Part shown: piece by piece, positions 1-12,150 of the stretch
How positions within the stretch are numbered: the stretch's first letter is position 1
How the letters are laid out: each line of letters starts with the position of its first letter
Origin: Rhizomys pruinosus
Lineage: Eukaryota; Chordata; Mammalia; Rodentia; Spalacidae
Length of the DNA stretch: 64,000 nucleotides
Reading direction: 5' to 3'
Assembly (NCBI GenBank): GCA_009823505.1
Contig: VZQC01005718.1
Span: 793,199-857,198 of the forward strand
Notes under the pieces: generated by a model
The model's database searches: none
What the model saw: only the letters and a program-made list of their open reading frames with translations
Told to the model about the DNA's origin: nothing
Made by a program: the position numbers and the translations under genes

Positions 1-414
1 AAAAAAAAAAAAGACAAAAAATAATAATAAAATATTTGAAAGAAAGAAAGATCTGAGGTCAAGTGAAAAATCACTCAGACAAAAGCTCTGATGGAGCTGC
101 TTCTCCAAAAGTGAGGTTTGAGTTAGGAAGGTTCGTGGGAGACTGTAATGACATGGAGTGACACCCCACGTAGATGGAATTTCTCAGTGCTGAAGTGGCC
201 CAGGCTCCCATTGTATTCCATTAGTCATGAGATTGGCATTGTTCAAAGAAATCTCACCTTTCTCTAGCAGGATTGAGATCAAAGGCCAGTTTGCCTTTGG
301 GGACAGTAACTTGCTCCCTATACTTGGTTGGCTTTGTTACTGGTGGCTAGCAGGAAAGAGTAAGGGACTGGAATATTGTATAAATTTAAGTCTACAAGGG
401 TGGAAAGCTACATG

Positions 415-566
415 CTTTTTTTGGTCTTTTGGAAATGCGGTCTCCCTGTAGCCCCAGCTGTCCTGGAACTCGCTCTGTAGACCAGGCTGACCTTGAACTC
501 ACAAAGATCCGTCTGCCTCTGCCTCCCAAGTGCTAGGATTAAAGGCCTGTGCCACCACGCCCAGCC
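415..566 (-). mobile_element. B1 SINE
   Basis: Near-consensus antisense B1 from the oligo-T through ctccctgtagccccagctgt to accacgcccagcc. Confidence 0.9.
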
Positions 567-1144
567 ATGCTTGAAATTTTATAGAGTAACAGTAAAGAGC
601 TTCAGAGCCTGCCACCCTCCTCTGCTCCCTAGGAGAGTTCCTGTCCAGACTTTCACCTGCAGGAGTGGGAGAAAGAACTAGCATCTCAGAGACCTAGAGG
701 TGCTCACTGGAACCCAGGCCACCTTCTCTGGCTCCAAAGCCATAGGCCAACTGCAAGACACTCCATCCCACTCCCACCTCTACAACTTTTAGCAGAGTAA
801 CCACAGAAGCTTGCAGAGTCCAGAGGACCAATAGAGCCACTGTGGTTATACAGATGGGGCAGACAACAGCCCCAAGTCAACCATCCCACAGAGGCCCAGG
901 AGGGGAGTGAACATCCTACAGTTTTAGAGGTGGTTACTCCCAGCAGCCCACCACCCCACCACTCCTGTAGGAAAGTACAAAAAATGAGTCAGGATCAAGT
1001 ATAGCAGCCTCAGAAATTCCTCCAGTGCATGTGGTCCTGACCTGCTTTGTTTAAGGAGTTTGATGGTAGGTAATTTATCAATGCTAATTGTCTACTAATA
1101 GAAGCAGCGAGCTAAAAATAAAAATAATAATATATAATCCGAGT

Positions 1145-1272
1145 GGTTTCCCTTCATGTACATGAACCATGTGCATGCAATGTCTGTGGTGGCCAGAAGA
1201 GGGCACCAGATTCCCTCGAACCGCAGTCAGCTGTGAATGCTCCCATCCACCGAGCTGTCACTCCATCGCCAT
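1145..1272 (-). mobile_element. old B2/B3-type SINE
   Basis: Degraded antisense tRNA-SINE motifs such as gtggccagaagagggcacca. Confidence 0.55.
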
Positions 1273-1394
1273 CTTTCTTTTTTTCCAGCACAAGCTCTCA
1301 CTGTGTAGATGAGGATGACTTTAAACTTCTAATCTTTCTGCCTCCAACTCCCTAGTACTGGGATTACAGGCCTGTGTCACCACACCTGGTTTAT
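1273..1394 (-). mobile_element. old B1 SINE
   Basis: Diverged antisense B1 ending ctgggattacaggcctgtgt and caccacacctgg. Confidence 0.6.
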
Positions 1395-1479
1395 GAGGTA
1401 AAAGTGATGGAACCCTGGGCTTCGTGCATGCTGAGCACTCTATCATTTGAGCATCTTCAGCACACCCAGCCACTATTTT

Positions 1480-1503
1480 TTTAAACATTTATTTATTGTG
1501 TGT

Positions 1504-1566
<63 letters not shown>

Positions 1567-1662
1567 TTATGGGACCTGGTGTTGAGTCCTAGGGTTCAAA
1601 CTCAGGTCATCAGGCTTGGCGACAAACACTTTTACCCACTTAGTCATCTTGCTGGCTCCTAT
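1480..1662 (-). mobile_element. B3-like SINE with internal (GA)n
   Basis: B3-type antisense head (caggtcatcaggcttggcga) follows a GA microsatellite at 1503-1562 that grew in the SINE tail. Confidence 0.6.
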
Positions 1663-1767
1663 CCTCCAAGGGCTCACTATGAAGGCCTGGCTGGCTGGGA
1701 ACTCACTATGTAGACCAGACTGGCCTAGAACTTGCTGTGATGCTTCTGCTTCTGCCTCCCAAGTACT

Positions 1768-1990
1768 TGTAGCTCTTGCAGAGGACCCGGGTTCGATCCC
1801 CAGCACCCACATGGCGGCCGAGAGCCGTCTGAAACTCCAATTCCAGGAGAACTCCAGCTCCAGGGGAATCTGAGACCCTCTTCTACCTCCGCAGCATTGC
1901 ATGACACGGGTGCACAGACCTGCATGCAGACAGTACATCCATACACATACAGAAATAAAAAAATAAATAAATAAAAATTTAAAAAAATAA
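1768..1990 (+). mobile_element. B2 SINE, 5'-truncated, internal-duplication subfamily
   Basis: It begins at agctcttgcagaggacccgg and carries the 17-bp duplication aactccaattccaggag. It joins an antisense B1 fragment (about 1663-1767) on its left. Confidence 0.85.
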
Positions 1991-2467
1991 AGAGTATATT
2001 CCCATCCCCAACAGTAATTTGTTCGCTACAGTTCTGGAAGTCTAATCTAAAATCAAAGCATCTACAAAAGAAGGATCTCCAAAGACCTGAGGGAAAGTCC
2101 TTCATTGCCACTCCTTTTGCAGTAATTCCTAGCTCCCACGGGATTCCTTGCCTTGCACATATCCATCATTCCAGACCTCTGTTATCAAATAGATTGTCCC
2201 TTGTGTAACTATCCTCACATGGCTCACTCATAGTGAAGATGCCAGCCATCAGACTTAGAGTCTACTCTAGGTCTGACTTTTACTCAGTGTTTCTTCTCTG
2301 GATTATATTTTCAAAGACCCCATTTCCAAAGAAGACCACATTCAAAGCAACCAGGGATTAGAAATTAAATATGTCTCATTAGGGGACAAAGCTCAAAGCT
2401 CTATCCATCATCGGACTCCTTGTTTTGGTTACTCTTCTCTGTTGATGTGATAAAACACCATGACCAT

Positions 2468-2599
2468 GCCGGGCATGGTGGTGCACGCCTTTAGGCAGAG
2501 GCAGGTGGATCTCTGTGAGTTCAAGTCCAGCCTGGTCTACAGAGCGAGCTCCAAGCCAGCTGTGACTAAAGGGGGACCCTGTCTCAAAATTACAAAAAA
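2468..2599 (+). mobile_element. B1 SINE
   Basis: Sense B1 with a short deletion after cacgcctttag. It sits within an older repeat whose other half lies at 12151. Confidence 0.88.
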
Positions 2600-2839
2600 G
2601 GGGCTGGAGAGATGGCCTAGCGGTTAAGAGCGCCGACCGCTCTTACAGAGGACCCGGGTTCGATCCCCAGCACCCACATGGCGGCCGAGAGCCGTCTGAA
2701 ACTCCAGTTCCAGGAGAACTCCAGCTCCAGGGGAATCCGAGACCCTCTTCTGACCTCCGCGGCATTGCACGACACGGGTGCACAGACCTGCATGCAGACA
2801 GTACATTGATACACGTACAGAAATTAAAAAAAAAAAAAA
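2600..2839 (+). mobile_element. B2 SINE, full length, internal-duplication subfamily
   Basis: Starts ggggctggagagatggccta, has box A/B tRNA-like motifs (ggttcgatcc) and ends in oligo-A. The A run marks the end of homology with the second copy. Confidence 0.95.
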
Positions 2840-3132
2840 TCAGTGAAGAGAAAACCAACGGAGTAGGAGGAAACCTTCACCACTGATAGACCTGNTAGGA
2901 GAAGGGGAGGAAAAATTGTAGGTAGACGCCAGGCGGACAACGAGTCCACATGTATGGGAGGGGAGAGAGAGATAAATACTCTCGAATGAAAGAAACTTGA
3001 GGGTAATTAGGAAGGTCCACGCAATCACTGGCCTGCACTTTTGCAGCCTGTCACTGTGATGGAATAGAAATAGGATTTTTATTGGAATGAGAACAAGGAC
3101 TGTAGAGGGGCAGTTAGAGAACGAATATAGGA

Positions 3133-3410
3133 GAGGGCTGGAGAGACACCCTAGCGGTTTTTTTTAAGAGCACCGGGGGACATGCTCTTACAGAGGACCC
3201 GGGTTCGAATCCCCAGCACCAACATGGCGGCAACCATACGTCTGTACTACAATCAGGAGAAACTCCAGTTCCAGGGGAAATTCCGACACCCTCTTCTGAC
3301 CTCCGAAGTGTTGAATTGTACACGGGTGCAAAAAACTTGCATGCAGGACAGTACATTCATACACAACGAAATTTTAAAATAAAACTTAATAAAAAATTTT
3401 TTTTAATAAT
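3133..3410 (+). mobile_element. B2 SINE, indel-rich
   Basis: B2 head to A-rich tail with many small insertions, for example eight T inside the box A region. Confidence 0.85.
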
Positions 3411-3717
3411 CAAAAAAAATTTAAAACAGAAAAGAATAAGGATATGCCAAATTGGGCAGACTCTGAGGAGGAAATGGAGGTGCCGGACACCCTTTGGAGT
3501 CCAGAAGCTCATGAGTGAATCCCGGGATTGTCCAGTTGAGCCACCTTGCTGACTTGGGTTTTCTTGGTTGTGCCTGAGTCTCCCTTTGAAATAAGGGACC
3601 AGTACTTTGTTTGGATTTTTACACAGCCACAGGTAGTAGAGATTTTAAAGAGTGTGAACTTTTTTTAAGTGTGGATTTTTTTTTTTTTTAAGAGGCTTTT
3701 TTTTTTTTTTTTTTTTT

Positions 3718-3937
3718 TTTAGAAATTTTATTTTTTTATGTTTCCGAATGTACCGTCTTGCATGTAGTCGTGTATCCGTGACATTGCCATGATGTGGAGG
3801 GTCAGAAGAGGGCATATTGGATTCCCCAGGATGAAGTCCAAGGACGGTTCTCATTCGCCATGGTGCTGGGAATCAAACACGGTTCTCTGTAAGAGCAGTT
3901 GGCGCTCTTAACCGCTTTCTAGCAATTTCTCCGCCCC
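3718..3937 (-). mobile_element. B2 SINE, indel-rich, with target duplication
   Basis: Antisense B2. The direct repeat aagtgtggatttttt flanks it (about 3667-3681 and 3938-3952). Confidence 0.82.
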
Positions 3938-4205
3938 TAAGTGTGGATTTTTTAAGGACTATTGGGCTTTTAAGTTTGTACTGTCAAGCTGTAATATTAA
4001 TGTTAACATCATCTCTTGGGGATAAGAAACGGAAAGATTGTGGTGATTGATCTATTTAATGGTTGTGGGTGATAAAGCGTTAAAAAGGGTTTAAAATGAG
4101 GAGAGATATGTTTATGTCTGTAAACTTAACACATTGGGTTTTGAAGGAAAGTCTAATTGGAATTGTCTCCATTGGAATGGACTGTGGCCATGTATTGTAG
4201 GGTAC

Positions 4206-4597
4206 TGTGGTGGTTTGAATAGTGTCCCCCAGAGGCTGTTAAGTATTCAGACATTTTTGTCTCCAGTTGGTGGGCACTGTTTTTGAAGGTCTCAGAAGGT
4301 GTTGTGTGGTGGCAGTGCAGAGGAAAGTATGTTATTGGTGGGCCGGGGCAGGCTTAGTGAGTTTAACAAAACTCGTGGTCTACAGTTGCGTCTCTCTGCT
4401 TCCTGTGCATTTTGCTTTGCGAGATGTGACCCTTTGCCTGCTGCTCCAGCTCCAGCAACAGCCTCATGCCACAATGACTCTCTAATCCTTGTAAACGTCA
4501 TATCGGTAAGCTCAAATATAAACGCTGAATTTATAAGTTCCTCTGGTTATGGTGTTTTACACAGCAACAGAAAGTTGTACTTAATACACGGTATTTT
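4206..4597 (+). mobile_element. URR1-like non-autonomous hAT-Charlie fossil
   Basis: Starts gtggtggtttgaatagtgtc and ends near ggtgttttacacagcaacag. Both resemble rodent URR1-type termini from memory. The interior is strongly diverged. Confidence 0.45.
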
Positions 4598-5035
4598 CTT
4601 GATTGTTGAGTGATGTGGGGGAGGGCCCCAGCCCACTGTGGGGGTTGGCACCCACGGCAGGTGGTTTTGTGTTGTCTAAGAAAGCAGGTTGAGCATGGAC
4701 CAAACAAACTAGCCCCTGTAAGCCGGGAATTCCCCATGGACCTGTTATTCGCTCCCACCCTGTTCCTGGCCCTGACTTCCTCGGGGGGCTCCCTCAGTAG
4801 TGTACGGTGACCCAGGATAGGAGCCAAAGAAAACCCTTGCCTTCCCCAATGGTTTTGGTCAGGAGTGGGGTTTGGGCACAGTCGTCACTGTAAAGGAATA
4901 CTTAGAATAGCTTGCAAAGCCAAAGACAGGACAGGAATAAAATAAACCCTCTAGTGAGAGGGAGAGTCCATAGTGAGACCCCTGTGCGTCAAAATAAAAA
5001 ATGTAAAAGATTAAAAAAAAAAAATAAATAAAAGG

Positions 5036-5217
5036 AGCCGAGTTTGGTGGCTCACGCCTTTAATCCCCGCACTCGGGAGGTTGGTTTTAGAGGTGGGTGG
5101 ATCTCGTGAGTTAAGGGCCAGGCGGGTCTACAGGGCAAGCTCTAGGTCAGCTGGGACGAAAAGGGAGGCCCCTGACATCAAATAACAAAACCCCACCAAA
5201 AAAGCGGAAAAAAAAAA

Positions 5218-5263
<46 letters not shown>
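5036..5263 (+). mobile_element. B1 SINE with long poly(A), indel-rich
   Basis: Recognisable ggctcacgcctttaatcccc through ctctaggtcagctgggacga, with a 43-nt A run at 5221-5263. Confidence 0.75.
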
Positions 5264-5264
<1 letters not shown>

Positions 5265-5799
5265 AAAGAAAATATTTTTTTTTAAAAAGAGAAAAATAAG
5301 AAAAGGGAGGGAAAAACAAGAAATGCACTTAAACAAACAAAGCCTCCCTACACAGTCAGGCCAGCATGGCCTTAATGCAGTGTGTCCAGGAAATCACATG
5401 TCAATTAAAGGGGAAGTGTCAGAGATGTGAATGAGATGGAAAGGCCTGCCAGAAAGCAATCCGGGATTCGGACGCTAGGGGCAGGAAGAAAGGAAGGAAA
5501 GCAGTTGTCTTGGAGGGGGAAAACTCCGAGGGCATTGCTAATTTTAACTACTCAGTGCCTGCCAGCTGGGGAGGTGCCTTAAGCCAGAGTAGGCAGGTAG
5601 CGCGTCTGGGAGGGCCAGGCTGGCGAAGGATGTCAACTACAGATAAGTTCCAGGCCAGCTAGAAAAAAAAAAAAAAAAGACACTGTCTCAAAAACAAAAA
5701 AAAAGCAAAACACGAACAAAATTGCCTCACACACACTCTCCCCTAAATGGTGTTCTGTTACTTGTTTTCAGAAGGCCTAGGAATACAGGGAAAAAGGTG

Positions 5800-6130
5800 G
5801 GGGTGTGGACTGTCGTTTGGTTGAGGGTGGTTGGATGGAATTGGAGATGGCTGGAGTGTGACGAAGGGATGGAGGAAGGCAATGGAGGGGAAACCGGGGT
5901 CCGGCAAGGCGGAGGAGGGCAGAAAGGAGGGGGGGGGTAGGAGGGAAACCGGGGGGGGGTGGGTGAGTGTGAGAGGGTTCGGGAAGGGGAGGGGAAAAGA
6001 GGGAGCAGACGAATAGGGGGGGTGCGGCGGAGGGACACCGGGGGGCGGGCAGTGGGAAGGGGGGGCCGGGTGGAACGGGAGGTAGCGGTGCAAAAGGGGA
6101 GAGGTGAATCGGGGAAAAGGAAAAGTGAGA
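5800..6130 (+). repeat. G-rich purine tract
   Basis: About 330 bp of GGA/GGGG-rich sequence with almost no pyrimidine runs. It could be a garbled purine microsatellite in the noisy block. Open frames across it are compositional artefacts. Confidence 0.6.
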
Positions 6131-6173
6131 AAGAAGCGGCGAGAAGAAGAAACGCCGAGTGGCGGGGGAGTAG

Positions 6174-6284
6174 CTGCGGCCAGCACAGATACGAAAAGGG
6201 GAACGCTAACAGAGAAGATTTAGCATGGCCCCGTGCGCAAGGGATGACACGCAATAAGTCATTGAAGCGGGTGCCATAGTTACA
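6174..6284 (+). pseudogene. U6 snRNA retropseudogene
   Basis: The U6 core is readable: agagaagatttagcatggcc at 6211-6230, then ccgtgcgcaagggatgacac at 6229-6248, and a gaagcgggtgccat-like 3' end. It is followed by an A-rich tail to about 6305. Several single-base insertions relative to U6 match the indel noise of the surrounding block. The A tail indicates L1-mediated retroposition. No proximal promoter was recognised. Confidence 0.85.
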
Positions 6285-6337
6285 AAAAAAAAAAAAAAAA
6301 AAAAAGTAAAGAAGAAAAAAAAAAAAAATGCAGTCCT

Positions 6338-6489
6338 GCCAGGTTGGTGGCGCGTGCCTTTAACCCTGGCACTCCAGAGGCAGCAGATCTCTGTGAGAAT
6401 GAGGCCAGCCTGGTCAAGAGTGAGTTCCAGGCCAGCTGGGGCTACATGTGGACCCTGGCGCAAAAGACAAAAAAAAAAAAAAAAAAAAT
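6338..6489 (+). mobile_element. B1 SINE, indel-rich
   Basis: Sense B1 from gccaggttggtggcgcgtgc to the A-rich tail. It follows the U6 pseudogene tail. Confidence 0.8.
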
Positions 6490-7309
6490 AAAAGGAAAGG
6501 AATGTCCTCCGAGGCTCAGTAAACCTCGTGACCCTGGGAAAAGGATCCCAATGGCGGGTGCAACGGGCTAGCCGGCCCGCTCTCACTAAGCCGGATCAGC
6601 AGCACTGCACAGGGGTTCAGGAACGTCTTAACAAAAAGGGCTTTTTGGTAATATGCAAGACACCAGGCCCTTGGCAGTCAAACACAGGCCAGCGGAAACC
6701 CAACAAGGGAAAGAAAAAACGAGGTGCCCTCAAACCCTCACCGGGGGCAGAGACGCGCAGGTGAGTGAGAAACAGCTGCCGGGCCCGATAGCTAGACGCG
6801 GGGAAACCCACAAGGATAATTCCGCAACATGGTGAAGGTCGGCGTGTATGGTTTTCTTTTTCAGTCTCGTAAGACTTAAGGTTACACTCCAAAAACCTAA
6901 CAAAAGGTAAGTTAAAAGCTGCTTGCTTATGAGGACTTCCTAGATTCCTGAGGTCCTCCAAACAAAACTCCTGAAGAGACACCTCTCTGTCTCAAAAAAG
7001 TTAACTTACAAAGGCTTCGCTACAACAAAAAAAAAAAAAAAAAGAAAGATGAAACAAAAGGAAAAAAAAAAAGGAGGTATAGGCACTTGCTCTCCCCTGC
7101 TAAGGAGTATTCTTCTACCTATAAATCATCCAGAAACTGACTTGAGGACTCTTTTATGAAAGAAGGGGAGAGAAGCTGAAACTGTCCCCCTCCCCCAATC
7201 ATAGGAGCCCATTGAAAAGCTGAAGGTAAATCCTGAATCTAAAGCATTCCCCTCAGCAAAGAAAGTGCACATCTGTGTTGCAGACGACCACTACTGGGAA
7301 TGTGTCCCT

Positions 7310-7482
7310 TTCTTTTTTTTTTTTTTTTTTTTCTTTTTGATCTTTCTTAGACAGGCTCTCCATGTAGCCCTAGCTTGCCTAGAAATCACTCTTTGTAGAC
7401 TGTCTAGGCTGCTTTTGAACTCACAAAGATCAGCTGCCCTGCCGCCCAAGAGCTAGGATTAGGCTGGTCCCACCCCGATCAG
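7310..7482 (-). mobile_element. B1 SINE, indel-rich
   Basis: Antisense B1 after an oligo-T run; gaactcacaaagatcagctg is recognisable. Confidence 0.78.
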
Positions 7483-7889
7483 TTGGAAGTCGCCGTTTCA
7501 CGAGCAAATTCATTTACTATGCGACCACAGAGCAGAAAATTGCGGCTCATAAGGTTCTTTCAAAGGATGGGTATTTATTTTCATTTTATGTAGTGGATTG
7601 TCGCCCTACATGTATGTAAATCCATCCATGTGTACAATGCCCACAAATGCCAGAAAAGGGTTGTCACAATCCCAGGAACTGAAGTTGTGCGATAGGTGTT
7701 ACCCCCATTGTGGGTTACAGTGAACCAAACCAGTGGTATCCTACAGAGCAGCCGTCCTCGTAATGTTGATCAATGCGCAGCCCTCTCATCTCCTTTTTAA
7801 CGGTGTTCTTTTCTACTTTTTCGTTGTTTTTGGGGGTGCTTGTGGTTTTTGTTTGTTTGTTTTGGTTTGGTTTTGGTTTGGTTTGGGGG

Positions 7890-8047
7890 GTTTTTTGGTA
7901 TTTGGCGGACAGGGTCTCCTTTTAGTACCAGCGGGCCTGGAGCGCGCGCGTAGACCGGCTGGCTGGCTTGACTGCAAGCGCGATCTCACATCTACTCTCG
8001 AGGATGGGGAAAGTAAAGGTGGTGCGCCACCACCGTCCGAGCTAGGT
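7890..8047 (-). mobile_element. B1 SINE, heavily garbled
   Basis: Only pieces such as acagggtctccttttagtac and the gtagaccggctggctggctt segment can be aligned with B1. Confidence 0.5.
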
Positions 8048-8157
8048 GTTTGTGGCTTAACACACATCACGTGCGGTGTGAACAACTACCTAGCTTTAAC
8101 TTGTATAGCACTTCTCCGACATTATGCCAACACACGTCTAAAGTATTTACTTTATTA

Positions 8158-8450
8158 TTGGAGCGAGGCTGGCGGAACATGGCCACGTGGGTTAATAGCG
8201 CCGACCCACCTATTAAAGGGACCCGGGTTCTGATCCCAGAAACCACATGGCGGTCCGAGAGGGAAAACGTATAAACCCAATTCCAAGCGAACGTCCATTC
8301 CAGGGGATCCGAACCCCTATTATGACCTCCGCGGCATTTGCACGACAACAGGTGCACAAACTTGCATGTACAACGTACATTCAACACATACAGAAAGAAA
8401 TAAATAAAATAATTAATAAAATTAAAATTAAAAATTTTAAAAAAAAATAA
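8158..8450 (+). mobile_element. B2 SINE, indel-rich
   Basis: Garbled head, then accacatggcggtccgagag, ctccgcggcatttgcacgac and an A/T-rich tail. Confidence 0.75.
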
Positions 8451-8488
8451 AAAATTCATGGTTACTGTAAATAAAAACATTTTTTTTT

Positions 8489-8627
8489 CTGGGCCAAAGT
8501 TTTGGTGCATGCTGTTAATTCCAGCACTCAGGAGGCAAGCGGCAGGCAGATCTCTTGGAGAGCAAAGACAGCCTGGTTCTTAATAGGGGAATTTCAGGAC
8601 AGCTGGAGCCACAAAGAGACCCTCTCT

Positions 8628-8659
<32 letters not shown>

Positions 8660-8808
8660 CGTGGTGGTGCACGCCTTAACCTGCACCTCGGAGAGGGCAG
8701 ATGCAGGTGGATCTTGGTGAGTCAAGGCCAGCTGGGTCTCCAGAGTGCCAGGTTAAAGGAAGCTGGATGCTACAGGAGACCTGGAGAAAAGGACCAAAAA
8801 AAAAAAAT
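8489..8808 (+). mobile_element. two tandem B1 SINEs
   Basis: Sense B1 at about 8489-8657 and a second at about 8658-8808. The A tail of the second corresponds to window position 1 in the duplicated segment. Confidence 0.75.
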
Positions 8809-11800
8809 AAAAAAATAAAAGACAAAAAATAGCTAATAAAATTATTGAAAGAAAGAAAGCTAACTACTTGAGGTCAAGTGAAAAATCACTCAGACAAAAG
8901 CTCTGATGGAGCTGCTTCTCCAAAAGTGAGGTTTGAGTTAGGAAGGTTCGTGGGAGACTGTAATGACATGGAGTGACACCCCACGTAGATGGAATTTCTC
9001 AGTGCTGAAGTGGCCCAGGCTCCCATTGTATTCCATTAGTCATGAGATTGGCATTGTTCAAAGAAATCTCACCTTTCTCTAGCAGGATTCAGATCCAAAG
9101 GCCAGTTATGCCTGTTTGGGGACAGTAACTGCCCATCGTATAACTTGTCGTTGGCTTTTGTTACTTGGTGGCTAGCAGGATAAGAAGTAGGACTCTGGAA
9201 TATTGTATAAATTTAAGTCTACTAAGGGTGTGAAGCTACATTGCTTTTTTTGGTCTTTTGGAGATAAGCGTCTCCCTGAGCCCCAGCTGCTGCCGTGGAG
9301 ATCGCTCCTGTGAGACCACTGAACGGACTGACCATTGAACTCACAAAGATCCGGTTCATGCCTTCTGCCGCCAAGGTCCGCACTAGTCGCTCATGATGGT
9401 TTCACATTTAAGAAGGCCCCTGTGCACCACCACGCCTAGACAATGCAAATTTTATTGGAAATCTATCTTCAAAATGAGATGTAAGTTAACCAGTATAAGA
9501 GCTTATGCCGTGGCTAAAGCTGGAAACCTCTGCCTCATAAAGATGACCTACCTCCCCTCACCCCTACACATCCTGGAGACGCTATTCCGATATCACCCTT
9601 GCGAGTGTAGTGGTGAGAAAGAAGAGAAGTACACTAGCATCTCAGAGACCTAGAGGTGCTCATGGAAACCCAGGCCACCTTCTCCTGGTCCAAAGCCATG
9701 AGGCCAACTGCAAACGACTCATCCCACTCCCACCTCTACAACTTTTAGCAGAGTAACCCACAGAAGCTTGCAGAGTCCAGAGGACCAATAGAGCCACTGT
9801 GGTTATACAGATGGGGCAGACAACAGCCCCAAGTCAACCATCCCACAGAGGCCCAGGCTAACAGGCTCACTGTACGGAAACGTGAACATCCCTACAGTTT
9901 TATGAGAGGGTTGAGCTCCCAGCAGCCCCCACCACCCCACCACTCCTAGCTAGGAAAGTACAAAAAATGAGCAGGATCAAGTATAGCAGCCCTCAGAAAA
10001 TTCCTCCAGTGCCATTGTGGTCACCTGACCTTCTATGCTTTGTTTAAAGGAGTTCTTGATGGTGAGGTGAATTTTATGCAATGCTATTGTCCTACTATAG
10101 AAGCAGGAGCGCTAAATAAAAAAATAAAAAGTATAAGCCGAGTAGGTGCTCCCGTCATATGTTACATAACCAATGGGATGGAATGTAGTTGGGGGCCAGA
10201 GAATCTAGAAGGGGCCACACAGATTCCCCGAACACGCCAGTCCAGCGTGAGGTATAGGCTCCCTACCAGAGCATGTCACTCCATCTGCCACTATTCTTTT
10301 TTCCAGGCACAAGCTCTCTCACATGTATGTAGATGAGGATTGACTTTAAACTTCTGATCTTTCTGCCTCAAACTCCCTAGTACTGGGACTTAACAGGCCG
10401 ATGGTACTCACACCTGGTTATGAGGGTAAATAGTGGGGGATAACCCTGGGCTGGTCGTGCTCATGCTGAGCACTCTATCATTTGAGCATCTTCAGCACAC
10501 CCAGCCACTATTTTTTAAACATCTTATTTGTTTCAAAAGATAGACGAGAAGAGAGTAATGACGAGGAATGAGGAGGGGGCGAGATGTGAAGGAGATGTGA
10601 GAGCCATGAAGAGTCATGAGGAGAAGTGATGTGAGAGGATTGAGACGAACTATGGATGAGGCGAAGGAGAGACCAGGAAGGGTACAAAGGAGAGCAGTGA
10701 GAGATACGAGAGAGCATGAAACTTATGGGATCCTGGGTGTTGAGTCCTAGGGTTCAAAATCAGGTCTCTAGGCTTGGCGAAAACACTTTTACCCACTTAG
10801 TCATCTTGCTGCTCCTATTCCTCCAAGGGCTCACTTATGAAGGCGCTGGCTGGACTCTATCTGATGAATTCGCTGTAGACTCATGACCTGGCCTAGAACT
10901 TGCTTGTGATGCTTCTGCTTGCTCCCAATCGTTATATAAAGTTTATTCCGGGCCGGGAGCATAGGCCTAGCGACTTCGGCGAGACCTGTTGACGCTCGCA
11001 GAGCCAGGCGGCTACGGTGACCCACAGCAACCTAGCATCGCGATCCGCCGAGAGCCGTCTGAAACTCCACAGACGCCAGGAGACACTGCCAGCCCAGGGG
11101 AATCTGAGGTACCCCCTTCTGTACCTTCCGCAGTCAGGCTTGCACGGACACGGTCGGCGCACAGACCTGCATGCAGGGACAGTGACATCCAAACACAACA
11201 GAAAAAAAAAAAAAAAATAAAAATGGTACAAAAAAAAAGAGTGATGCCCATCCCCCAACCGGTAATTTGTTGCGACAGTCTGGAAGTTGAATCTGAAAAT
11301 CAAAGCAGCTACAAAGAAGGACTCCAAATGACTCGTGAGGGAAAGTCCCATGGCCACTCCGGTGCACAGGTAATTCCGTAGCTCCCACGGGACCGTGCCT
11401 TGCACATTATCCTCATTCCAGACCTCTGGTTATCAATAGATGCCCGTGTGTGGAACTATCTCCACATGGCTCACGTCATAGTGAAGATGGCCAGCCATCA
11501 GACTTCGAGTCCTACTCTAGGTTTGACTTTACTCAGTTGTTTTTCTTCTGGATATATTTTCAAAGACCCCATTTCCAAAGAAGACCACATTCAAAGCAAC
11601 ACAAGGGTATATTAGAAATTAAATATGTCTCATTAGGGGACAAAGCTCAAAGCTCTATCCATCATCGGACTCCTTGTTTTGGTTACTCTTCTCTGTGTGA
11701 TGTGATAAAAACACCAGACCTATGCCGGGCCATGGTGGTGCATGCCTTTAGGCAGAGGCAGGTGGCAATCTCTTGAGTTCAAGTCCAGCCTGGTCTACAG

Positions 11801-12150
11801 ACCGAGCTCCAAGCCAGCGTGGACTAAAGGGGGACCCTGTCTCAAAATTACAAAAGGGGCTGGAGAGAAGGTACCAATGCGTGTTAAGAGCGCCGACCCG
11901 CCTTCTTACAGAGCGAAACCCGGGTTACGATATCCCCAGCACTCCACATGGCGGCCGAGAGCCGTCTGAAACTTCCATCAGTTCCAGGAGAACTCCAGCT
12001 CCAGGGGAATCGGAGACCCTCTTCTGACCTCCGCCGGCATTGCACGACACGGGTGACAGACCTGCATGCAGACAATAACATAGTTGAGCATACAAAGTAC
12101 AAAAAAAAAAAAAAATTTAAAAAAACAAAATAAAAAAAAAAAAAAAAAAA
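8809..12150. repeat. noisy second copy of 1-2839
   Basis: It is collinear with 1-2839 but about 500 bp longer, with scattered 1-6 bp insertions and scrambled microsatellite. For example the GA run of about 60 bp becomes about 190 bp of interrupted GA at 10530-10720, and the B1 at 415-566 is garbled at 9244-9448. Small predicted ORFs here are meaningless. Confidence 0.9.

Larger units (their letters stand above)
1..2839. repeat. clean copy of a duplicated segment
   Basis: The same order of unique sequence, B1, GA repeat, B2 and B1-B2 pair reappears at about 8809-12150. This copy matches SINE consensus well. No coding feature was recognised; 567-1142 is unique sequence with nothing identifiable. 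Confidence 0.92.
2840..8808. other. indel-rich block, probable uncorrected long-read sequence
   Basis: SINEs here carry many short insertions and deletions unlike those after 12.15 kb. A single N lies at 2895 near the left junction. Contents: degraded B2 and B1 copies, a hAT-like fossil, a U6 pseudogene, a 43-nt A run (5221-5263) and a G-rich purine tract. No gene is supported. Confidence 0.7.

Noticed and set aside
2600..2700. tRNA gene-like boxes A and B in B2 copies
   Set aside because: They are the tRNA-derived promoter of SINEs, not functional tRNA genes.
5727..6279. Long open frames on both strands (up to 175 residues)
   Set aside because: They come from the G-rich purine tract in the noisy block; proline/serine-rich translation is compositional.
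6825..6846. Short resemblance to the GAPDH start (atggtgaaggtcgg)
   Set aside because: Only about 14-22 nt match and flanks do not continue as GAPDH; chance in a noisy block.
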